DNA of 13,187 nt from Syntrophaceae bacterium UBA6109. GTDB taxonomy: Bacteria; Desulfobacterota; Syntrophia; Syntrophales; UBA6109. Within the stretch, counting starts at the first letter, position 1, and each line of letters opens with the position of its first letter. The stretch covers positions 1 through 13,187 of the forward strand of contig DIWJ01000018.1 of the NCBI GenBank assembly GCA_002428445.1. Direction: 5' to 3'. Of this stretch, positions 8,047 to 13,187 are shown piece by piece. A program made the position numbers and the translations under genes. Under the pieces are notes generated by a model. That model searched no databases. It saw only the letters and a program-made list of their open reading frames with translations, and was not told the origin of the DNA.

Positions 8047-8088
8047 TCCCGGGAATGCCCCCGGCCGTGCCGGGGGGCATTCCCGGGA
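8047..8088 (+). terminator. Strong GC-rich stem-loop between dctP2 and dctQ2 (attenuator or weak terminator)
   Basis: Left arm TCCCGGGAATGCCCCCGG (8047-8064) pairs with the right arm 8070-8088, giving an 18-bp stem with one bulged G and a 5-base loop. It starts 4 bases after the dctP2 stop. Only a short T run (ATTTG, 8088-8092) follows, so it is not a textbook intrinsic terminator. Partial termination, or protection of the dctP2 messenger 3' end, would explain more binding protein than membrane subunit. That role is known for stem-loops in binding-protein operons and is inferred here. The run CCGGGAAT recurs at 8099-8106, just before dctQ2. Confidence 0.65.
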
Positions 8089-8128
8089 TTTGACCGCTCC
8101 GGGAATTAGAGGAAGGTGAGGTCGGCAT

Positions 8129-8632
8129 ATGATAAAAATCATCAACAAATGGATAGACCGGGTGGAATCGGTCGCCTTGGGGATCAGTATCCTAACCTTG
8201 CTCGTCATCATGTTCGTAACGGCACTTGACGTCTTTTTCAGAAAGACGACGGGCCTATTCATCCCAAGTCTATATGAGATTACGGAAGAGTACTTGATGG
8301 TGATACTCGTATTTCTTTCCATGAGCCATGTCTACAAGATCGGGGGAAACGTAAGGCTCACGCTCTTTGTCGACAGATTCTTTTCTCCAAAGATTATGGC
8401 TCCTATCAATGCGATACTGAAAGTTTTCTATCTTTTGTTTTTCGCGCTCATGGTGAAGCAGGGTTTTGAGAGCGCCATGCAAGCCTGGAAATTCAACGAG
8501 GTATCGAGTTGTATTTTGGCATATCCCCTGGCTCCTGCACTCTTCATGGTTCCGATTGGGGCTTTTCTCGTATGCATCCGAATTTTGCAGGCAAAGGGTA
8601 CCGCCGCACAGGAAGCGCATAAAGGAAATTAA
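8129..8632 (+). CDS. dctQ: TRAP transporter small membrane subunit, DctQ family (system 2)
   Basis: The 167-residue four-helix membrane subunit of TRAP system 2. Helices lie near residues 16-36, 50-66, 90-110 and 128-150. Family traits are FRKTTG after helix 1, SLYEITEEYLMVILVFLSMSHVYK and GGNVRLTLFVDRF. GGAAGGTGAG (8111-8120) is 8 bases before ATG 8129. It is separated from dctP2 by the stem-loop at 8047-8088. Its partner permease is most likely the dctM upstream at 5596, because system 1 already has a coupled Q-M pair. It is the same length as DctQ1 but differs in sequence. Confidence 0.92.
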   Translation: MIKIINKWIDRVESVALGISILTLLVIMFVTALDVFFRKTTGLFIPSLYEITEEYLMVILVFLSMSHVYKIGGNVRLTLFVDRFFSPKIMAPINAILKVFYLLFFALMVKQGFESAMQAWKFNEVSSCILAYPLAPALFMVPIGAFLVCIRILQAKGTAAQEAHKGN

Positions 8633-8680
8633 GCATGATAACGTAAGGGGGGATTTGTTTTTCGTCCTGGCGATGAAAGC

Positions 8681-8712
8681 AACGGGTCCGATGGATCAAA
8701 ATCGCTCCCGTT
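8681..8712 (+). other. Imperfect stem-loop between dctQ2 and the alcohol dehydrogenase gene
   Basis: AACGGG (8681-8686) pairs with CCCGTT (8707-8712). After a 2x2 internal mismatch, CGAT (8689-8692) pairs with ATCG (8701-8704) around an 8-base loop. ATTTGAC follows, which is a poor T tract. It may slow or partly end transcription between the transporter block and the enzyme block. The 123-base gap also holds a TTGACA at 8715-8720, but no suitable -10 box is at the right distance. Confidence 0.3.
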
Positions 8713-8755
8713 ATTTGACACGATATATCAATACCTGAAATCGGGAGTTGCGGGA

Positions 8756-9946
8756 ATGAACATTCTAAAAGTCTACAATTTTCGTGTTCCGCGGAACATT
8801 TTATTCGGGATTGGCGCAGCGGAGAAGGTCGGTGAGAGGGTAAAGGAATTGGGCGGCAGCAAAGTGATGGTCGTCACGGACAAGGTGCTGCGCAAGACCG
8901 GAACCGTTGCAGAGATTGAGGAGAGTCTGCAGAAGTCCGGACTGAACGTTGTCGTTTACGACGAAGTGACGACAGAGCCGACGACGGAACATGTGGATAA
9001 GGGTTCGGAGATATTTCGCTCGCAGGGTTGCGATTCCGTGGTTTCGTTAGGCGGGGGAAGCTGCATCGATGCGGGAAAAGTGATCGCCATGCTGGGGACG
9101 AACCCCGGGAGGGTGACGGACTATGAGGGGAAGGGAAAGGTAAAAAAGCCAAAGAGCCCGATGATCGCGATTCCGACAACAGCCGGAACGGGAAGCGAAG
9201 TCACCTGGGTGGCCGTCATTCATGATTCCACGCGGGATGTGAAATTCTTGGTTTATAGCCCTTACCTGGTACCCGACGAATGCATTGAAGATCCGCTTTT
9301 AACGGTTGGAATGCCGAAAAGCGTCACCATGTCATCCGGGATGGATGCCCTGACACACGCCATCGAGGGGTACATTTCGACCCGGGATGCCAACGTGGGT
9401 TACGGGAGTTCTCCCATCATTGAGTACTTGGCGATTCCCGCCATTGAATTGATTGCCGTCAATCTGAGGAAGGCATGGGCCGACGGGGAGAACATCGAAG
9501 CACGAAGCAACATGCTGCTCGGCCAGCTGCTGGCGGGCATGACATTCGGAAATTCGGGGACCGCATTGGTCCACGGCCTGGCACGCCCCCTGGGCGCGCA
9601 CTTCCATGTCGCCCACGGTTTGGCGAATGCCATAATGCTTCCTTATGGGGTGGAATATACGTACATAGCCGCTCCGGAGAAATTTGCCAGGATTGCCCGG
9701 GCGATGGGGGAAAACACCGACAACCTGGGCGTGATGGAAGCGGCGGAGAAGACAATCGCGGCTGTGAACAGGCTCTGCAAAGACATTTGCGTGCCGAAGC
9801 TCAAGGATCTCGGCATTGACAGGGAAAAATATTTTAACCTCATACCGACGATGGCGAAGGATGGCATGGAAAGCGGTACGCCGCTGGTAAATCCCCGGAA
9901 GCCGACGACGGAAGACATGATGGAGATATTCAAGAAAGCCTACTGA
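8756..9946 (+). CDS. Iron-containing alcohol dehydrogenase (group III ADH family)
   Basis: A 396-residue cytoplasmic NAD(P)-dependent dehydrogenase interconverting an alcohol and an aldehyde or ketone; the length is typical. The N-terminal nucleotide domain has SLGGGSCIDAGKVIA, the GGGS-x-x-D dinucleotide motif, followed by IPTTAGTGSEVT. The metal-site residues are in place: Asp197 and His201 (SGMDALTHAIEGY), His273 (VHGLARPLG) and His287 (VAHGLANA). They correspond to Asp196, His200, His263 and His277 of E. coli FucO. The conserved histidine four residues after His273 is Arg277 here, as I recall also occurs in a subgroup of the family. GGGAG (8743-8747) is 8 bases before ATG 8756. The AOR-family gene follows after 59 bases, so alcohol to aldehyde to acid, or the reverse, is a reasonable paired role. 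The alcohol is unknown. Confidence 0.93.
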   Translation: MNILKVYNFRVPRNILFGIGAAEKVGERVKELGGSKVMVVTDKVLRKTGTVAEIEESLQKSGLNVVVYDEVTTEPTTEHVDKGSEIFRSQGCDSVVSLGGGSCIDAGKVIAMLGTNPGRVTDYEGKGKVKKPKSPMIAIPTTAGTGSEVTWVAVIHDSTRDVKFLVYSPYLVPDECIEDPLLTVGMPKSVTMSSGMDALTHAIEGYISTRDANVGYGSSPIIEYLAIPAIELIAVNLRKAWADGENIEARSNMLLGQLLAGMTFGNSGTALVHGLARPLGAHFHVAHGLANAIMLPYGVEYTYIAAPEKFARIARAMGENTDNLGVMEAAEKTIAAVNRLCKDICVPKLKDLGIDREKYFNLIPTMAKDGMESGTPLVNPRKPTTEDMMEIFKKAY

Positions 9947-10005
9947 CACGCAGCAGGGCTGAAGGCCTGATGAGTTGTGTCCATTTCATGGGAAGGGAAC
10001 GGAAT

Positions 10006-11886
10006 ATGATCACCGGAGGGTATACGGGAAAGATCATCTGGTGTGATCTGACGAAACAACAGGCGACCATCCGGGAGATGGCGGAAGACGCGCTGGAGAA
10101 GTATATCGGCGGGGTAGGTCTGGGCACCAAAATACTTTACGATGAAGGGCTCAAGAGCAGGGACCCCTTTGATCCGGACGCGCTGATCACGTTTATGACG
10201 GGGCCGCTGACGGGTACGACGGTTCCGACATCGGGCCGAACGGCGATTGTCACTTTGTCGCCGGCGACCTTGTCCTACGGTGAAAGTGATATTGGCGGAA
10301 CGTGGGGTGTCGCGCTCAAGCGGGCCGGATATGACGGGATTGTCATTCACGGTCAAGCGGACAAGCCAGTTTATATCCAGATTTCTCCGGAGGAAATCAA
10401 GATTGACGATGCGGAATTTCTTTGGGGCCGGGATATCTTTGCGGCGACGGCAGCTTTGAAGGATCGTCTGGGCAGGGAAAGCAATGTCATGTGCATCGGG
10501 CCGGCCGGAGAACGGTTGTCGTGCATGGCGGGTATTTTTTCCGACGGCGAGCACGCCAGGGTAGCCGGCCGCGGCGGACTGGGCGCTGTCATGGGCGCCA
10601 AGAAATTGAAGGCGCTGGCCGTAACCGGCAAGAAAACCGCCTTCTCGATCTTTAACGAGGATGGGCTGAAGCAATCCATCAAGGACGCCATGCCCGATAT
10701 CCAGAAGAAGACAAAAGGGCTTTCGGACTATGGAACTCCGGGAGGGCTTTTGTTTGCAGAAGAAATCGGGGACCTGCCGATAAAAAACTGGTCCCTGGGG
10801 AACTGGAAAGAGGGTGCCTTAAAAATCTCCGGCAACGTCGTTAACGAACGATTGTTCAAGAAGAAATTCTTCTGCGGTTCCTGTGTGATCGGATGCGGGA
10901 GGACGGTCGAGTGCGAGACGGCTTACGGCCGGATCATGGGCGGAGGCCCGGAGTACGAGACCCTGGGGGCCTTGGGGTCGAACTGCATGGTCGACAGTAT
11001 CGATGCGGTAGCGTTCGGCAATGAACTCTGCAATCGCTTTGGGATTGACACGATATCTTGCGGTTCCACCATTGCCTTCGCCATGGAAGCCTACGAAAAA
11101 GGCCTGATCACGAAAAAAGACGTCGGGTACGAGCTTCCCTGGGGGGATGCCGATGCCATGCTGAGGCTCGTGAAGGAAATCGGACTTTGCGAGGGATTCG
11201 GCAAGGTTCTTGGCGGCGGGGTCTCCCGCGCGGCGAAGCAAATCGGGCAGGGTTCCGAAAGATTTGCAGTGCATGTGAAGGGTCTCGAGCCGGCCATGCA
11301 CGATCCAAGGGCTTGCGCCACCATGGGACTCTCTTATGCAACGAACGCGAACGGCGCAACCCACTGGGCGGCCTGCAATGTGATTGAGCTCAAGAACGTG
11401 ACCATCGACGAGCTCGGGATCACCTCGGATCGCGTGAAAGACCGCTTTTCGGAAGCCGGCAAGCCCTATCTCACCAAGATCCTGCAGGACTATCTGACCA
11501 TCTTCAATTCGATCAAAATGTGCCGATTCCTGGTCAGATTGGCTCCAAGCCAGGTACTGACATGGTTTCACATGGTGACCGGGATACAGCACGACGAGAA
11601 GTCGATTCTGCTGACCGGCGAAAGGATCAACAATTTGAAGAAACTCTGCAACATGCGGCTTGGCCTCACGAAAGAGGAAGACAGTCTGCCGGACCGCATT
11701 ATCAAGGACAAGAGAAAGACCGGGGGGGCGCCGGAGTATCTGCCGAACATCGAAAAGATGCTTCCGGAATACTATCAAGTGCGGGGCTGGGACGGAGAGG
11801 GGATTCCCCTGCCAGGCAAAATCGATGAGCTGGGTTTGCAGGAAGAAGCAAGAAAGCTTACCGGCAAAATTGTCCGTGAGGCATAG
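10006..11886 (+). CDS. Aldehyde:ferredoxin oxidoreductase family tungstoenzyme
   Basis: A 626-residue cytoplasmic oxidoreductase, the usual family length, expected to carry a tungsten bis-pterin and one 4Fe-4S cluster and to use ferredoxin. It starts MITGGYTGKIIWCDLT, the common family opening; GGAAGGGA (9991-9998) is 7 bases upstream. ATGs at 9970 and 9988 are in frame but poorly placed. The N-terminal domain has GPLTGTTVPTSGR and GRGGLGAVMGAKKLKA. Cluster cysteines are Cys290, 293 and 297 (CGSCVIGC), with Cys506 as the fourth. PEYET with Glu316/318 and NGATH with His453 match active-site positions of Pyrococcus AOR. The second pterin motif, usually D-x-x-G-L-C, reads N-S-I-K-M-C (501-506). 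Neighbours are the Fe-ADH 59 bases upstream and an MmgE/PrpD gene 24 bases downstream. The aldehyde is unknown, and a function other than aldehyde oxidation, such as another low-potential reduction as in the related BamB, cannot be excluded. Confidence 0.93.
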   Translation: MITGGYTGKIIWCDLTKQQATIREMAEDALEKYIGGVGLGTKILYDEGLKSRDPFDPDALITFMTGPLTGTTVPTSGRTAIVTLSPATLSYGESDIGGTWGVALKRAGYDGIVIHGQADKPVYIQISPEEIKIDDAEFLWGRDIFAATAALKDRLGRESNVMCIGPAGERLSCMAGIFSDGEHARVAGRGGLGAVMGAKKLKALAVTGKKTAFSIFNEDGLKQSIKDAMPDIQKKTKGLSDYGTPGGLLFAEEIGDLPIKNWSLGNWKEGALKISGNVVNERLFKKKFFCGSCVIGCGRTVECETAYGRIMGGGPEYETLGALGSNCMVDSIDAVAFGNELCNRFGIDTISCGSTIAFAMEAYEKGLITKKDVGYELPWGDADAMLRLVKEIGLCEGFGKVLGGGVSRAAKQIGQGSERFAVHVKGLEPAMHDPRACATMGLSYATNANGATHWAACNVIELKNVTIDELGITSDRVKDRFSEAGKPYLTKILQDYLTIFNSIKMCRFLVRLAPSQVLTWFHMVTGIQHDEKSILLTGERINNLKKLCNMRLGLTKEEDSLPDRIIKDKRKTGGAPEYLPNIEKMLPEYYQVRGWDGEGIPLPGKIDELGLQEEARKLTGKIVREA

Positions 11887-11910
11887 CGTATAAACGGTAC
11901 GAGGGGAACC

Positions 11911-13187
11911 GTGGAAACGATTCTACAAAAATTTGCCCGCTACTTCAGCACTGTAAAATATGAGGACCTTCCAACGGAAGTCGTCCATCAGGCCAAGATC
12001 CTGACGGTCGATTTGATGGGAGTCTCGATTGCAGGTCTGCGCAAGGAATTCCCGCAGATTATGATCAAGTACCTGACAAGCCTTGGGGGCGCCAAAGAGG
12101 CAACCCTGCTGGGGACTGACAAGAGAATTCCGGCCGTTTTCGCAGCGCTCGGCAACGGTGTCAGCGGACATGCACTGGACATGGACGACGGGTACCGCTA
12201 CGGTGGCCTTCACTCCGGTGTTACAGTCATTCCGGCGGCCTTGGCCTGTGCCGAGGCCAACGGACGGGATGGAAAGGCCTTCCTCCTGTCCGTGGTCATG
12301 GGATGCGAAATCGTGAATCGCATTGCGAGGGCAGTGAATCCATCCCACTTGAACAGAGGGTTTCATACGACAGGCACGGTTGGGGTGTTCGGCGCTGCCG
12401 CCGCCTGCGGAATTCTTGCCGGATTGAACGAGGATGAAATGGTCAGCGCCATGGGGACGGCCGGACTGCAGAGCGCCGGTCTCATGGAGATCCTCCACAA
12501 CGGGGCCATGATGAAGCCGCTCCACCCCGGAAAATCCGGCATGGCGGGAGTGCTGGCCGTCGAACTGGCGAAGCGCGGGGCCAAGGGGCCGGCGACGGTC
12601 CTTGAAGGGAAGGACGGCTTCTTCAAGGCCATGGCGGACCAGGTCACCCTCGATGAACTGTTCAAGGATCTCGGAAAACATTATTCCATCTGCGATCAGT
12701 ACGTGAAATTTCATGCCGCCTGCAGGCACACGCATCCCACCATCGACGGCGTCCTGGCCGTCATGAAAGAGAAGGCGCTGAAGTTCAAGGATATTGAAAC
12801 AATCCGGATCGCAACATATCCAGTTGCCATCAGCTTCTGCGGCAAAAACACCCTGCCCGAAATACCGGAAGCCGCCAAGTTCAATCTGGCGTATTCCACA
12901 GCGATGGCCGCGTATTTCGGCGACCTTGGTGAAGGCCGTTTTACGCCAGCCGCGATTGCCGACAGGGACATTCAGTCTCTTGCCTCGCGCATTTCGCTCG
13001 AGAACGATGCCGGATGGGCGAAGGCCTATCCGGGGGAACGCGGCGCGACGGTCGAAATAACGACGAGAGAGGGCGCCAAGCATTCCGCAGAAGTTGCTTT
13101 GGCGAAGGGGGAGCCGGAGAATCCCGCTTCCGTCGAGGACATCGTAGCGAAGTTTCGCCAAAACGCGGGCTGGATCGGCGAAAAGAC
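11911..13187 (+). CDS. MmgE/PrpD family protein (dehydratase/decarboxylase/epimerase-like), 3' end outside window
   Basis: About 425 codons are visible with no stop before the edge; family members are usually 440-490 residues, so only a short tail is missing. A GTG start at 11911 follows GAGGGGA (11901-11907) and gives METILQKFARYFSTVKYEDLP, the normal family opening. Motifs in order: GHALDMDDG (His87, Asp90, Asp92, Asp93), LHSG (His101), GFHTTGTVGVFGAAAA (His152), MKPLHPGKSGMAGVLAVELAKRG (Lys202, His205), VLEGKDGFF, and ACRHTHP (Cys271, His273, His275). The Asp, His and Lys set parallels residues reported for cis-aconitate decarboxylase, and 2-methylcitrate dehydratase belongs to the same family. 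Reactions in the family centre on removing water or CO2 from multi-carboxylates, or epimerising them. It begins 24 bases after the AOR-family gene and is surely co-transcribed. No other methylcitrate-cycle gene is in the window, so a PrpD name is not justified. Confidence 0.9.
   Translation, partial: METILQKFARYFSTVKYEDLPTEVVHQAKILTVDLMGVSIAGLRKEFPQIMIKYLTSLGGAKEATLLGTDKRIPAVFAALGNGVSGHALDMDDGYRYGGLHSGVTVIPAALACAEANGRDGKAFLLSVVMGCEIVNRIARAVNPSHLNRGFHTTGTVGVFGAAAACGILAGLNEDEMVSAMGTAGLQSAGLMEILHNGAMMKPLHPGKSGMAGVLAVELAKRGAKGPATVLEGKDGFFKAMADQVTLDELFKDLGKHYSICDQYVKFHAACRHTHPTIDGVLAVMKEKALKFKDIETIRIATYPVAISFCGKNTLPEIPEAAKFNLAYSTAMAAYFGDLGEGRFTPAAIADRDIQSLASRISLENDAGWAKAYPGERGATVEITTREGAKHSAEVALAKGEPENPASVEDIVAKFRQNAGWIGEK

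Noticed and set aside
8715..8720. Exact TTGACA, possible -35 box before the alcohol dehydrogenase
   Set aside because: No acceptable -10 box lies 16-18 bases downstream; TATATC is only 3 bases away.
8673..8738. 21-codon ATG frame in the gap before the alcohol dehydrogenase
   Set aside because: It has no ribosome site, overlaps a stem-loop and TTGACA, and has no coupling to either neighbour.
11923..13161. 412-codon minus-strand open frame at the right end
   Set aside because: It is opposite the MmgE/PrpD gene, whose plus-strand motifs are complete. The minus-strand translation has no recognisable motif.

Overview
The window is a dense, one-directional (+ strand) catabolic and transport locus of what looks like a strictly anaerobic bacterium. 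Two aldehyde:ferredoxin oxidoreductase (AOR) family proteins, an Fe-S/FMN/FAD ene-reductase of the 2-enoate reductase type, an iron-dependent alcohol dehydrogenase and two complete TRAP carboxylate transporters sit together. That set, with a moderately GC-rich composition and strong AGGAGG-type ribosome sites, fits the sulfate-reducing or syntrophic Desulfobacterota (former Deltaproteobacteria). The placement is inference only, since no rRNA or marker gene is present.

Layout, left to right: (1) the 3' end of an AOR-family gene (to 329); (2) a canonical TRAP set dctP-dctQ-dctM (425-3468); (3) a 649-residue old-yellow-enzyme/Fe-S/FAD reductase (3570-5519); (4) a possible 27-codon micro-ORF joined by ATGA overlaps to the genes on both sides (5516-5599); (5) a second TRAP set in permuted order dctM-dctP-dctQ (5596-8632), with a long GC-rich inverted repeat between dctP and dctQ; (6) an Fe-containing alcohol dehydrogenase (8756-9946); (7) a complete AOR-family gene (10006-11886); (8) an MmgE/PrpD-family gene that runs off the right edge (11911 to end). 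Gaps are 24 to about 133 bases, so there is no long gene-free stretch. I found no convincing strong promoter, RNA gene, mobile element, CRISPR array or integration site.

A working model, by inference: the TRAP systems import one or two organic acids. Their binding proteins are clearly different, so probably two different ligands. The ene-reductase reduces or oxidises a C=C bond conjugated to a carbonyl. The Fe-ADH and the AORs interconvert alcohol, aldehyde and acid, with NAD(P)H and ferredoxin as carriers. The MmgE/PrpD protein dehydrates, isomerises or decarboxylates a multi-carboxylate intermediate. The actual substrate cannot be read from the sequence. The locus looks like an undescribed combination of known families rather than a new kind of system.
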